From contig JAFGSN010000223.1 of the NCBI GenBank assembly GCA_016934575.1, forward strand, positions 1 to 45,139: a DNA stretch of 45,139 nucleotides, written 5' to 3'. The notes under the pieces are model-generated. The model made no database searches, had not been told where the DNA came from, and saw only the letters and a list, made by a program, of their open reading frames with translations. Of this stretch, positions 1 through 8,662 are shown in pieces. The translations under genes and the position numbers were made by a program. Origin of the DNA: Vicinamibacteria bacterium. GTDB taxonomy: Bacteria; Acidobacteriota; Vicinamibacteria; Fen-336. The stretch's first letter is position 1, and every line of letters starts with the position of its first letter.

Positions 1-1
1 A

Positions 2-475
2 CGCCTGGAGGAGCTGAAACGAGCCGAGGAGCAGCAGTGGGCTCTCGAGCACGGCGACGCGCCGCACGAAAGCGCAGCGCGGGAAACGTCCAGCCTTGCG
101 GTAGCGCCGCCGCAGGATCCTCCGTCAACGCCGCTCGATACGCCGGCAACGACGCCGTCCGCCGCGACTCCCGTCGCGCCGGCGATTCATTCCCTCGATG
201 AGCCCGGCCTTGTTCAACCCGTCCTGCGCTCACAACCCGCCATCAGATACCCGCGCATGGCGCGCCTCGGACGCATCGAGGGAGAGGTCTTCGTGAGCTG
301 TATCGTGGACGAAAGCGGACGCGTGATTTCAGCGCGAGTGGTCAAGGGCCATGCCATGCTTCGGGAAGAGGCGCTCCGACAGATCCTCAAAAGGCGGTAT
401 TCGCCCCCCACAAAGAACGGCGCCGGCGTGCGCGTGCGCTTCACCACCCGCGTCGTGTTTCGCCTGTCCGACTGA
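2..475 (+). CDS. TonB C-terminal domain protein (5' end outside window)
   Basis: The reading frame is open from the left edge to the stop at 473-475, so this is the C-terminal 157 residues of a longer protein. A charged, Glu-rich segment is followed by a Pro/Thr/Ala-rich linker (roughly residues 35-65 of the fragment). A TonB C-terminal fold ends it, with the typical order YPRMARLGRIEGEV, then VDESGRVISARVVKG, then a final strand containing FTTRVVF. Proteins of this kind span the periplasm and pass proton-motive energy from ExbB/ExbD to outer-membrane receptors, or act as TonB-like adaptors. The N-terminal anchor is not visible, so true TonB cannot be separated from another TonB-domain protein. 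It converges on the VWFA-related gene, whose stop lies 20 bases away. Confidence 0.85.
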   Translation, partial: RLEELKRAEEQQWALEHGDAPHESAARETSSLAVAPPQDPPSTPLDTPATTPSAATPVAPAIHSLDEPGLVQPVLRSQPAIRYPRMARLGRIEGEVFVSCIVDESGRVISARVVKGHAMLREEALRQILKRRYSPPTKNGAGVRVRFTTRVVFRLSD

Positions 476-494
476 AATCGCTCCTCCGGCGCCG

Positions 495-2675
495 TTACGG
501 CGCCTCCCGCGGAGTCTCGGGATCGATGACTTGGAACGGTTCGAAGGCCTCGATCGCCTGCCCCGCCACGTCGTCCTTTACTTTAATGACCAGTTGATAA
601 TCGCCCGGCGTCAGGTCCGCGAGCTCGAGACCGGTCGTGCGCACGACGCGTCCCTGGTCCGGCATGATTGGACTTTCGTCCCATTCGCGAATCGTCGAGC
701 CGTCGCCCGCGACAAGCGCCAAGGCGGACGATACGCGCGGCGCGTTCGACACCGGATCGACGGCCGCGCCATAGACCTCGAACTGGCAAACGATCATCGA
801 CTGAGAAGTGAAGGCCCGATTCGCCATGCGTTTCGGCACTCGAACGCCCTGCTGCGTATTCGTTAGCATGTCGGTCAAAAGCGGCGTGGAGATCCGGAGC
901 TTGTCGAGCGCCGGAATCTGGAAGTCGTGCGTGATCGACCCCAGGGCGCCGGAGTCGGGATCGCGCACGATCAAACGCGCCTGGTATCCGCCGACGGCGA
1001 GATCGAACTCGCGGATGATCGTGTATCCCGATGACAGCAGAAGCGTACGCGTCTCGGGCAGCAGGTTCATGTCCAGCTTCTGATCGTATCGGAAGAATTC
1101 GCCCGTCTCACGATGAGCGGCGATGAGCAGCATCTCGAGCGCGCCGGCGAACCGCCCCTGCGCTTCCGTGAAACGCACGTTTCGGATGTCGACATCCGCC
1201 ACGATCAGCACCTTGGCCTTTCCGGTTTGCGATTCCTCGCGCACCTCGGCGGTCATGCGCAACGGAATGCCCGTCTGATCATAGGGCGAATCGAGCGCGC
1301 GCTGCATCGCCTCGTTCGTGGCCAGGCGCTTGTCCACCGAATCGGCGTCGTCGGCCGGCGCGGCGGTCCGTTCGGCGACCGTCACGCGCCGATCGCCCTG
1401 CTTGTCCGGCGCGAAGTAGCCCTTGCGCGCGCGCACCTTGACGTCGCGGCGGTTGACTTCGACGGAGATCTTCCTGAAGGCGCCGTCACGCGCGGTGTTG
1501 GCGGACCGGTAACCGATGAGATAGTAACTCTGCGACTCGCGCGCGACGCGCGCCATGCCGTCGCCGAGCGCGTTCGTGTTGCGGATCGCGAAGCCGCCGC
1601 TTTGTTCCGCCACGACAGACGGGCCTTCAGACGCCAGGTCGGACTCGGTCAAATAGGCGCCGACGTCCTGCTGTTGCCCCTGGTCGAATCCACGGGCGCT
1701 CGCCGCCGAGAAGATTTCGGAGACGCCACGCAATCCTCCGGCGTCGACGTAATAGATGGCCGTATTGGATCGGCGCGAGGCCTCGTTGACTTGCCGGAAC
1801 CCGACGATGCCGATGCTGTGGATGAAACCATCGGTTATCAACAGCAAGGACTTGCGGCCCTTCGTGTCCCGCATGGCGTCAAGCACGCGCCTGACGACAT
1901 CAAGCGATCCCACGACGCGCTGTCTGGCCTCGGCATACAGCGATTGCGCGCGGGCCATGATCGCGCCCGGGATTCGCCCCGAGCTGGGCGTCGCTTCCAG
2001 CTCGTCATCGAGCTCGGCGTATGGAATGACGCCTTCCGCCCTCCAGCGCCGCCAGACGCGCGCCGCCGCAATATCGTCTTCATACTCGGCGATGCGCATG
2101 GCCTCGTAGTCGCTCATGTACTCGAACGTCAAGCTTGCCAGCTTTCTCAAACCCTTTTGTCGCCCGATTCGTTCGAGCAACGCATCCTTGCCCGACGGCA
2201 TTCTCGCGACCCACCACGTCGGGGAGTGTGTCGCGATGAACGCGACGAGGTCGCCTTCACGCGTGGATTGCTCGACGAACTCCTTGAGCGCTTTCTTTGC
2301 CCTTTCGGCGCTGTCGACTTGAAGGTTGAGACCGTCGAAAATGATGACGAACGTCCGCCCGACACGCCGCAACTGATCCGTGTTCGAGCTGACTCGGACG
2401 CGCACGGTGGGCGCCGCCGCGGGCGCCGGTTCTGGAATCTCGATGGCCTCGAATTCCTCGATCTTCTGCGCCTTGCCGTCCTCCTCGACCACAAATTCCT
2501 GCGGCCGCAAGCCGGTGATCGGATTCCCTTCGTTATCAGTAACCACGACATCGACCGTCACCATCTCCACGCCCGCCGGAAAAACGGGCCTGTCGTTCGA
2601 TGAATCCGTCGCGCCGCACAGCACGGTCGTCCCGAGCATGAGTGCAACAATCGTATTCAGAGCAGTTTTGATCAT
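495..2675 (-). CDS. VWFA-related domain secreted protein (Acidobacteria type)
   Basis: This 726-residue protein has an N-terminal signal peptide of about 22 residues with no lipobox. The segment at about 37-80 (VTVDVVVTDNEGNPITGL, then EFVVEEDGK) opens the VWFA-related family first described in Acidobacteria. A von Willebrand A-like fold starts near 107 with FVIIFDGLNLQ and continues through KGRKSLLLITDG. The MIDAS motif DXSXS of classical VWA domains is replaced by D114-GLNL, so metal-dependent ligand binding is doubtful. The C-terminal half (about 440-726) looks like beta-rich extracellular material and was not assigned. The ATG is chosen because AGGAGG lies 6-7 bases upstream. Role unknown; probably periplasmic or surface protein-protein interaction. 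Confidence 0.85.
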   Translation of the reverse strand: MIKTALNTIVALMLGTTVLCGATDSSNDRPVFPAGVEMVTVDVVVTDNEGNPITGLRPQEFVVEEDGKAQKIEEFEAIEIPEPAPAAAPTVRVRVSSNTDQLRRVGRTFVIIFDGLNLQVDSAERAKKALKEFVEQSTREGDLVAFIATHSPTWWVARMPSGKDALLERIGRQKGLRKLASLTFEYMSDYEAMRIAEYEDDIAAARVWRRWRAEGVIPYAELDDELEATPSSGRIPGAIMARAQSLYAEARQRVVGSLDVVRRVLDAMRDTKGRKSLLLITDGFIHSIGIVGFRQVNEASRRSNTAIYYVDAGGLRGVSEIFSAASARGFDQGQQQDVGAYLTESDLASEGPSVVAEQSGGFAIRNTNALGDGMARVARESQSYYLIGYRSANTARDGAFRKISVEVNRRDVKVRARKGYFAPDKQGDRRVTVAERTAAPADDADSVDKRLATNEAMQRALDSPYDQTGIPLRMTAEVREESQTGKAKVLIVADVDIRNVRFTEAQGRFAGALEMLLIAAHRETGEFFRYDQKLDMNLLPETRTLLLSSGYTIIREFDLAVGGYQARLIVRDPDSGALGSITHDFQIPALDKLRISTPLLTDMLTNTQQGVRVPKRMANRAFTSQSMIVCQFEVYGAAVDPVSNAPRVSSALALVAGDGSTIREWDESPIMPDQGRVVRTTGLELADLTPGDYQLVIKVKDDVAGQAIEAFEPFQVIDPETPREAP

Positions 2676-3015
2676 TCGACGCCTCCTGAGAGTCTTGGCC
2701 TTGTGCTCCGGCCGCGCCGAAGTGACGCGAGCCCAGCCGATTGATGATTATGCATGACCCGGCACGAACGTAAAAGCGGCTCCCGACTGGACGGAGCGAG
2801 ACAGGGACCGACGGTCTCCCCCGCTCGCCTCTTCGACAGCCCGCCCGGATCTATCGTTGATCCAGATATGCACTCGGCGGAAACGTACGCTGAGGCGATG
2901 ATCGGCGGATTTTCATGCTAGATTAGTTCGAGACACTGCCGACCATGCACCCGCTAATCGTCGCTTCTAAATGCGGACCGCACGACGCGCGAACCGCGCG
3001 CTCGTCCCCCATCCG
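2676..3015. other. Divergent intergenic region
   Basis: This stretch of about 340 bases separates the minus-strand VWFA gene from the plus-strand PATAN gene. I see no gene in it. On the plus strand TGCTAGATT at 2926-2934 resembles an extended -10 element, without a clear -35 hexamer. If used, it would start a transcript near 2941. The Shine-Dalgarno of the VWFA gene (AGGAGG on the minus strand) sits at the left edge. Confidence 0.4.
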
Positions 3016-4596
3016 ATGACTTTCGATCCGCCGCGCAAACCGTGGCGTGAGGGAGCGCAGGAGGGCGCCACGCCCGCAAGCTGGCTGTCGCTGGACGACG
3101 ACGATCTTCTCCAACGCATCGAGACGTTCGAGCCGCGTGAGGAATCGGACGGCCGCCTTCTGGAGGTCGTGCAGAGCGATCGGCACTTTTTCATCCGACA
3201 GGAAGCCGCCAAACGCATTCGGAACAAGAGGCTGCTGTTCCCATATGAGGATGACCGGCATATCGGCCAGGTCCTCGTTCGACGGCTGACACGGCGCGAG
3301 GACCTGACCTATCTCGAGCGTCTCGTGGCGCGCAGTCAACATTCGGAGGTGCGCTCCGCGGCGCAGGCTCAGTTGGCGCGGCTGCGCAAGAAGCTCGCCG
3401 GGCGTTCGGCGAACGCGTCGATACGGGAGAGACAAGAGGAAAAGCCCGGGCCGTGGCGCGTCGCTCTCATTCACGAAGACGCCGAGATCCGCCGGACGCT
3501 TGCCAACTCCTTGCCTCATCCCGAGTTTCAAATCTGCGCGCTCGATCCGCGCGAAGAGTCCCTGCAGCGGCTCCCAACCTTTGATCCGCACATCATCCTG
3601 GCGGACGTCCATAAAGTGCTGGGGGATGAGCATCTGAATGAGTCCATCCGCGCCAGGGCGGGTTATGTTCCGCTCGTCGTCGTTTGCCCATCCGACATGA
3701 GAGACTCGCTGCTCGATCTGTTGGGCCATGGCGCGGACGAGTTCATCATGCTTCCTCTCCATGCCGCCTTGCTGACGGCCAAGGTCCGCGCGCTCATCCA
3801 TTTTGCGCATCGCACGGCGCCCAAGATGGACCGGCAAGCTCTGTCAGGCCCGATCGGCAGTAACGGCGCTTTGCCCCTCTTCAAAATGTGCGAGGAACAA
3901 AATCTGACCTGCCGCTTGATCGTGACGACGGGAACCCAGCAACGCTGGGTGGAGTTTCTCGACGGCGAGATGATCGACGCCGGCGGAGAACCGCCGGCAT
4001 CCGATGACGAAGCGCTGGCCGCTATCCTTGACGTCAAGTCGGGCCGATACGAAATCACCGATCGCCTGCTTGAGGATCCGGAGGACGCCTCGACCACGCT
4101 CACTCCGGGCGTCACATCGAAGCCGCGCGCATTTCTCTCCGTGAAATCGTCGAGGCCGATCTCGCCGAGCGCTCCGGACGGGCGCGAGGCCGTCGATGTC
4201 TCTCTGCTCGGATGGGCGATCCATTTCATCGTCGAGCAGGCATGGATCCATCTAGGAACGACCGTCACGACCGGCCTTCTACGGCAGACCCATCAGGATC
4301 TCTTGGAACAGCATCCCATGCTCAATCTCTTCAGCATCGAAGAGAACGCCCGCGTCGGCGTCGACCTTTCTCGCGGAGCCAGGCTGCCGCGCGGCGCTGT
4401 CGTGGCCGTGGCTTTATGGATGGCGTCGTTCCTGTACAAGGCGCACCGTATCGCGCCCGAAATCGGGCAACTTCGCGTGAGACAGGCCACGGCTCTGATG
4501 GTCGACGCTCTCGATCAAATGGGATTCTATGCGGCATACGACGTGGCCCGAACACGCTTCGCGCGTTCGCTTGTCGAGCCTCCCGGCTCCCCGTGA
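3016..4596 (+). CDS. HEAT-like / degenerate receiver / PATAN (DUF4388) protein
   Basis: The 526-residue protein has three visible parts. Residues about 25-130 are helical and HEAT-like (charged helices with LLEVVQSDRHFFIRQEAAKRI). Residues about 147-262 form a response-regulator-like receiver: acidic pair HED near 154, probable phospho-acceptor in IILADVHK (D197), then GADEFIMLPL. In the last motif the conserved receiver Lys is replaced by Leu, so phosphorylation signalling is uncertain. Residues about 276-350 match a PATAN/DUF4388 domain (LSGPIGSNGALPLFKMCEEQ, then GEMIDA, then SGRYEI), found in gliding, motility and signalling proteins. The remaining 150 residues are unassigned. An in-frame ATG 15 codons upstream at 2971 is an alternative start; neither has a convincing ribosome site. 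Confidence 0.75.
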   Translation: MTFDPPRKPWREGAQEGATPASWLSLDDDDLLQRIETFEPREESDGRLLEVVQSDRHFFIRQEAAKRIRNKRLLFPYEDDRHIGQVLVRRLTRREDLTYLERLVARSQHSEVRSAAQAQLARLRKKLAGRSANASIRERQEEKPGPWRVALIHEDAEIRRTLANSLPHPEFQICALDPREESLQRLPTFDPHIILADVHKVLGDEHLNESIRARAGYVPLVVVCPSDMRDSLLDLLGHGADEFIMLPLHAALLTAKVRALIHFAHRTAPKMDRQALSGPIGSNGALPLFKMCEEQNLTCRLIVTTGTQQRWVEFLDGEMIDAGGEPPASDDEALAAILDVKSGRYEITDRLLEDPEDASTTLTPGVTSKPRAFLSVKSSRPISPSAPDGREAVDVSLLGWAIHFIVEQAWIHLGTTVTTGLLRQTHQDLLEQHPMLNLFSIEENARVGVDLSRGARLPRGAVVAVALWMASFLYKAHRIAPEIGQLRVRQATALMVDALDQMGFYAAYDVARTRFARSLVEPPGSP

Positions 4597-4634
4597 CGAT
4601 GCAGCCGGCGTTTCGCCGTTCCGTCGTCGATTCT

Positions 4635-4643
4635 TGCTATAAT
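4635..4643 (+). promoter_or_regulatory. Extended -10 promoter, near-leaderless
   Basis: TGCTATAAT is a perfect extended -10 (TGN plus TATAAT) and ends 8 bases before the ATG of the HEAT lipoprotein. A start point 6-8 bases downstream would give a transcript with almost no leader. No good -35 hexamer is visible, which is tolerated by extended -10 promoters. No Shine-Dalgarno sequence is seen between it and the ATG. Confidence 0.55.
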
Positions 4644-4651
4644 CGCCTCCC

Positions 4652-5290
4652 ATGCGCGCGGTCTTGTTGATCTCCATCACGACGTCCATGGCGCTGCTCT
4701 TGTCGAGTTGCGTGAAAAAGGATCAACAATTGGAGATCGCCGCCCTGATCAAGGGGCTCAGAAGCATTGATGAAGACACCCAGGGCAAGGCGACCGCTGA
4801 TCTCGTCAAAATCGGCGAACCTGCGGTTCCGGCCGTTCTCCCGCTGCTTTCCGATCCTGATCCGCGAATCCGCCGCACGGCCGCGACCACTCTCTGGGGC
4901 ATGGAAGCGAAAGGCCGGGGCGCCGTTACACAGCTCGCCGACGCCCTCTCGGACGAGGATGCCTCGGTCCGCGCCTCGGTCGCCATGGCGCTCAGTGCGA
5001 TCGGACCGCACGCGAAGAGCGCCGTTCCGGCGTTGATCCGAACGCTTCACGATCAGGACAGCAACGTCCGACTCTGGACGGTCAAGGCCCTGGGCGCGAT
5101 CGGGCCTGCCGCTGAGAAGGCCCTGCCGGCCCTCGAAAGCTTGCTCAAGGATGAGTTTCTGGGGCGCGCGACCGCGGAAGCTGTTCAGAAGATCAAGGCC
5201 GACAGCGCTCGAGAATCATTCGGATCGAGCGCCGCTCCCAGCCCCAGTCCGCTTGTCGATCTCGACATCACTCCGATCGCCTCCCCCTAA
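4652..5290 (+). CDS. HEAT-repeat lipoprotein
   Basis: The 212-residue protein begins with a lipoprotein signal peptide; LLSSC places the lipidated Cys at residue 20. Residues about 28-175 are tandem HEAT repeats of roughly 35-40 residues, with recurrent phrases such as GEPAVPAVLPLLSDPDPRIRR, HAKSAVPALIRTLHDQDSNVR and AEKALPALESLLKDE. A Ser/Pro-rich tail follows. Such PBS/HEAT lipoproteins are probably membrane-anchored scaffolds in the periplasm; no enzyme motif is present. It follows the PATAN gene by 55 bases, but its own extended -10 lies in that gap, so it is probably transcribed independently. Confidence 0.8.
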   Translation: MRAVLLISITTSMALLLSSCVKKDQQLEIAALIKGLRSIDEDTQGKATADLVKIGEPAVPAVLPLLSDPDPRIRRTAATTLWGMEAKGRGAVTQLADALSDEDASVRASVAMALSAIGPHAKSAVPALIRTLHDQDSNVRLWTVKALGAIGPAAEKALPALESLLKDEFLGRATAEAVQKIKADSARESFGSSAAPSPSPLVDLDITPIASP

Positions 5291-5316
5291 TCGGTTCTCT
5301 CCAGCAACGACAACAC

Positions 5317-5406
5317 GGCGTAAAGACTCAAGGCGTCGATTCACAACAGTCATCTGTTCCCTTTACGCCCCCGCGTCCTCGCGCCCTTGCGTTCGTTCCT
5401 GTGAAT
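5317..5406. repeat. Interleaved inverted repeats (pseudoknot-like order)
   Basis: GGCGTAAAG at 5317-5325 is matched perfectly by its reverse complement CTTTACGCC at 5361-5369. ATTCACA at 5339-5345 is matched by TGTGAAT at 5400-5406. The two pairs interleave (A, B, A', B'), the order of an H-type pseudoknot. The region lies between two convergent genes. Pieces such as CGCCCTTGCG resemble the dispersed heptamer-rich intergenic repeats of many environmental genomes, so a decayed repeat copy is an equally good explanation. Confidence 0.4.
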
Positions 5407-5480
5407 TACGTTGATTGCCGATCGAGCGGTCCGTAGCGCCGTCATTCCGGCAGCCCGTTCGACCCTGGTCCGAAGAGCTC

Positions 5481-6137
5481 CTAACCGAGCTCCGCGATAA
5501 GGTCCGGCAGCTCCTCGGGGCGATCGATGACGCGATCGAAGCCTGCGACCTCCAACTCGTCACGCGAATGCGCGCCCCAGGTGACACCGACCGACGGACA
5601 GCCGGCCGCTTGCGCGGTTCCAGCGTCGGCTGCGCTGTCGCCGACGAGCAGGATCGCGGACGGCTCGAACCCCCATTGCCGCGCGATCTTCATGAAACCT
5701 TCAGCGGAAGGTTTGGGCGCCGGCACGTCTTCCTCGCCGAGAATGGGCGCCAGCCAGACGTCGAGTCCGTGCGCGGACATGACCCGTCGAATGAAGCGTC
5801 CCTGATTGTTTGAAAGCATTCCTTGGCGCAGCCCGCGGGAATGCATTATCCTCAGCAGGTTTCGCACGCCATCGTACGGATGCGCGGCGTCGGCCCCAAG
5901 CCGCCAGGCTTCGTCGTGATACCGAGTCGCCAGATCAATGTCGCGCGCACGATCGTCGTCTCCCGCATGACGACCCAGACGTTCGATCGTGGGGAAAACC
6001 ATGCCGCGCACGATTTCATCTCTTTCGGCGCCTGCGACGCCGACGCTCCTGAGCGCGGCGTTCGTGGCCGTCACGACAAGATCGATCGAGTCGATGAGCG
6101 TTCCGTCGTGATCGTAGACCAATCCTCGAATTCGCAT
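5481..6137 (-). CDS. HAD-family hydrolase, phosphoglycolate phosphatase-like
   Basis: The 218-residue protein carries the haloacid dehalogenase motifs: motif I DHDGT with the nucleophile D9 and acid D11, motif II in GMLSNNQGRF, a Lys in EDVPAPKPSAEGF, and motif IV GDSAADAGTAQAAG followed by the GVTWG typical of phosphoglycolate phosphatase-like members. A helical cap lies between motifs I and II. It should hydrolyse a small phosphomonoester in the cytoplasm; the substrate cannot be read from sequence. Length is normal for Gph-like enzymes. There is no clear ribosome-binding site before the ATG. It lies 119 bases downstream of the M28 peptidase gene on the same strand and could be the last gene of that unit. 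Confidence 0.85.
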   Translation of the reverse strand: MRIRGLVYDHDGTLIDSIDLVVTATNAALRSVGVAGAERDEIVRGMVFPTIERLGRHAGDDDRARDIDLATRYHDEAWRLGADAAHPYDGVRNLLRIMHSRGLRQGMLSNNQGRFIRRVMSAHGLDVWLAPILGEEDVPAPKPSAEGFMKIARQWGFEPSAILLVGDSAADAGTAQAAGCPSVGVTWGAHSRDELEVAGFDRVIDRPEELPDLIAELG

Positions 6138-6256
6138 GTCGATGCTATCGCGCGCGATTCGGCGTCTTCTCGGCCATGGCGCCGTGTTCGAATCGCGGCG
6201 GCTGATCTCCGGCGTCGGCGCAATCGGGATTCATATCGCTTCCCCGTCCCCGCCGC

Positions 6257-7843
6257 CTATCGTCCATTCCCGCCGACCGGCGGCCTCGGCAGTCGAACCT
6301 CGCTCATCGCCGCCTGATAGACGACGGAAGCCGCCACGATGGACGCCTGGACGAGGTCGTCGCCTAAAAGTCGCTCGCACAGGTCCATGTTCGTGTGATG
6401 CGCGAGCGAAAGGTACCCGGCATCGTCATGGATGAACATGAATGCGGGCAGCCCCACGGATTCGAACGACTGATGATCTGATCCGCGTAATGAGCGCGGG
6501 CTCACGGTGACCACGTTCGGATCGCCAAGCGCCGCAACCCAGGTCTCGATCAGCGAGGCCGCCCGCTCATTCCCCTGAAGGTAGATCCCCCGGATGCGAC
6601 CGGTGCCGTGATCGAGATTGAAATAGGCTTCAAAGCGTTCGTGATCCGGTCGCAGATGCAGCCTTCCGAAATCCGAACGCAGGAAAAACGGCAAGGCCGC
6701 GATCTCCCGGTTTTCGGGATCGTCGCGCCATCCAAAGTGGCGCTTCACGTAAGCGCGCGATCCAAGCAGGCCCTGTTCCTCGCCGCTCCAGAGCGCGAGG
6801 CGTATCGTGCGCCGGGGGCGCGCGCCCGAGCCGAGCAAGAGACGCATCGCCTCCATCGCCACGGCGACGCCGGCGGCATTGTCCGTCGCTCCAGCGCCGC
6901 CATGCCAAGAATCGAGATGCGCTCCGATCATCACCACTTCACGTTGGAGATCCGAGCCGGGTATCTCGGCGATCAGGGTTTCGCTCATGAGATCTTCCCG
7001 ATGCCATCGCGTCTGAAGCTCGACCTCCAGCTCCACGGGAATACCGCGCTTGATGAGACGGTGAATCCGATTGTATTGCTCCGCAGCCACGATCAACGCC
7101 GGCGCGACGGGAGCATCGTTGCCCGCGAGCGTGTCGCCGAAGTCGGCGACGACCAAGGTCCCTCCGTCCCGCTTCCCCGATTCGAGCGTCGCGAGCACGC
7201 GTTCTTCCCGGAGAAAACGCCGGAGAGCGCGGCGCCGCTGTAACTGCGCCGTGAATCCCTCCAATGATCTCGATGAAGCGGGCCGCTCAGGGAGGCGTAG
7301 CATGGCGAGCTGCTGTTCGCTCCATCTTTGGAAGGACGGGCTTTCGCGCGGCCGAAGCTCTGTCGGCGGGTCTAGAAGAACGATCCTTCCGGCCAATTGT
7401 CCTTGGCAACACGCCGGCGCCGAGTCGTCCGAGGCGGCCAGAATCGCCGCCTTTCCTCGTATGCGCCCCTCCGTCGAAGGGCTCCAGGCCCGCGGTTCCG
7501 TGATGAGTGTCATGTGATCGGGAGCGACCATGCGCGCCGCGACCCGTTCCGCCGTCCAGCCCGGTCCGAACGGTCCCCAACGCTCGCTGTGAACGTCATC
7601 GAAGCCCCAGGTCTCAAGCTTCCGCCCCGTCCACTCGAAGGCGTTCTTCAAATGCGGCGAGCCGGTCAGACGCGGCCCGATGACGTCGCACAGATACTGC
7701 GCAATCTCGAACGCCTGAGAGCTCCTCCGCGCCTCGATGCGGATCTGATCGAGGACGGGCGCGTCGGAGGCGGCTCCCGTCCAGGGCGTTACGAGCTGCC
7801 AGAGAAGCGCGAGTCTGATCGAGCGACTCCAGCCACGCTTCAC
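6257..7843 (-). CDS. M28-family zinc metallopeptidase, secreted
   Basis: The 528-residue protein has a basic-hydrophobic leader (about residues 1-25, KRGWSRSIRLALLWQ) and an M28 peptidase domain in its second half. Expected di-zinc ligands are visible: GAHLDSW (His), GATDNAAG (bridging Asp), WSGEEQGLLGS (catalytic Glu and ligand Glu), NLDHGTG (Asp) and LAHHTNMD (His). The middle insertion (AAILAAS..., then LLDPP) resembles the PA-like insertion of carboxypeptidase Q-type members. Likely an aminopeptidase or carboxypeptidase acting outside the cytoplasm. The start is a GTG at 7843 that shares GTGA with the stop of the upstream hydrolase and has GGGGAG upstream. The open frame continues to 8080 but that part is the shadow of the upstream gene. 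Confidence 0.88.
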   Translation of the reverse strand: MKRGWSRSIRLALLWQLVTPWTGAASDAPVLDQIRIEARRSSQAFEIAQYLCDVIGPRLTGSPHLKNAFEWTGRKLETWGFDDVHSERWGPFGPGWTAERVAARMVAPDHMTLITEPRAWSPSTEGRIRGKAAILAASDDSAPACCQGQLAGRIVLLDPPTELRPRESPSFQRWSEQQLAMLRLPERPASSRSLEGFTAQLQRRRALRRFLREERVLATLESGKRDGGTLVVADFGDTLAGNDAPVAPALIVAAEQYNRIHRLIKRGIPVELEVELQTRWHREDLMSETLIAEIPGSDLQREVVMIGAHLDSWHGGAGATDNAAGVAVAMEAMRLLLGSGARPRRTIRLALWSGEEQGLLGSRAYVKRHFGWRDDPENREIAALPFFLRSDFGRLHLRPDHERFEAYFNLDHGTGRIRGIYLQGNERAASLIETWVAALGDPNVVTVSPRSLRGSDHQSFESVGLPAFMFIHDDAGYLSLAHHTNMDLCERLLGDDLVQASIVAASVVYQAAMSEVRLPRPPVGGNGR

Positions 7844-8499
7844 AGGCAAGTCTCCCCTCGGAGAAAAGGATTGAAACGTCGCTCTTCTCCTATCGTCGTT
7901 TCCGGACCATGTCCCGGAACCACACGCGTGCGGTCGTCGAGCGTCAGAAGACGCGATCGGATCGAGACAATCTCCGTCTCGAAATCGCCGCCGAGCAGAT
8001 CGGTGCGCCCCACGCCTCCGGCGAAAAGCGTGTCGCCGGAGAAAAGACACTGAGGGGATGACTCCTCTACTAGAAAGCAAACGCTGCCCGGCGAGTGGCC
8101 GGGCGTGTGCAAAACATCGATAGCGATCCCGCCGAATCGCAGGCGGTCGCCGTCTTGCATGGCGACATCGACAGGGGCGCAGGGCGAAACAGGCAGCAGG
8201 TCTCCCATCGCCGCGGCTTGCTCGGTCATCCGACTATACAAAGACAGGTCCAGCTCATGCAGGTGAATGGCGGCGCCGGTCGCCGTCTTGACGGCATGGT
8301 TCGCGCCGATATGATCGATATGGGCGTGTGTGTTCAGAATCGCGGCGCACCTCAAATGAAGACCAGCGATCCAACGCAGAACGGCCTCCCCTTCGCCGCC
8401 GGGATCGATGACAACGGCCGTGCTCGTCTCCCGATCGCCGATGACAACGCAGTTGCATCGCAGAAGACCCACGGGCCGCACATGCACCTCGACAGACAT
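7840..8499 (-). CDS. Metallo-beta-lactamase-fold hydrolase, glyoxalase II-like
   Basis: The 219-residue protein has the complete metal-binding set of the family: H58-A-H60-I-D62-H63, H135 in HTPGHSPGS, D156 in FSGDTLF, and H197 in VVPGHG. The layout and length fit the short glyoxalase II-like group, which hydrolyses thioesters such as S-lactoylglutathione or related substrates in the cytoplasm. The substrate cannot be fixed from sequence, and persulfide dioxygenase-like members look similar. Its stop overlaps the GTG start of the M28 peptidase by four bases, so the two genes are probably co-translated. A second ATG lies 4 bases upstream in another frame. Confidence 0.88.
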   Translation of the reverse strand: MSVEVHVRPVGLLRCNCVVIGDRETSTAVVIDPGGEGEAVLRWIAGLHLRCAAILNTHAHIDHIGANHAVKTATGAAIHLHELDLSLYSRMTEQAAAMGDLLPVSPCAPVDVAMQDGDRLRFGGIAIDVLHTPGHSPGSVCFLVEESSPQCLFSGDTLFAGGVGRTDLLGGDFETEIVSIRSRLLTLDDRTRVVPGHGPETTIGEERRFNPFLRGETCL

Positions 8500-8662
8500 G
8501 CATGGAATCTTAACCCGCCGCCGTTCCGAACGCCCATCAAGGCCGAGGCATCATCGTGATTCGACAAGAAACGCCTCGCTTGCGGCCACCGGACTCGCCA
8601 TGAGTCGACATGCATCCAAAATTTCCAACGGCGACTTGCCAAGGGCTCGAGCTTGGGCGAGC

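Noticed and set aside
1113-2603. Open frame of 496 codons on the plus strand, opposite the VWFA-related gene
   Set aside because: Arg/Asp/Val-rich shadow translation without family features; the minus-strand gene has a signal peptide, a ribosome site and recognisable motifs.
7844-8080. N-terminal extension of the M28 peptidase frame
   Set aside because: It lies entirely inside the upstream hydrolase gene and is Arg-rich. The GTG at 7843 with GGGGAG upstream and the GTGA overlap gives a normal leader.
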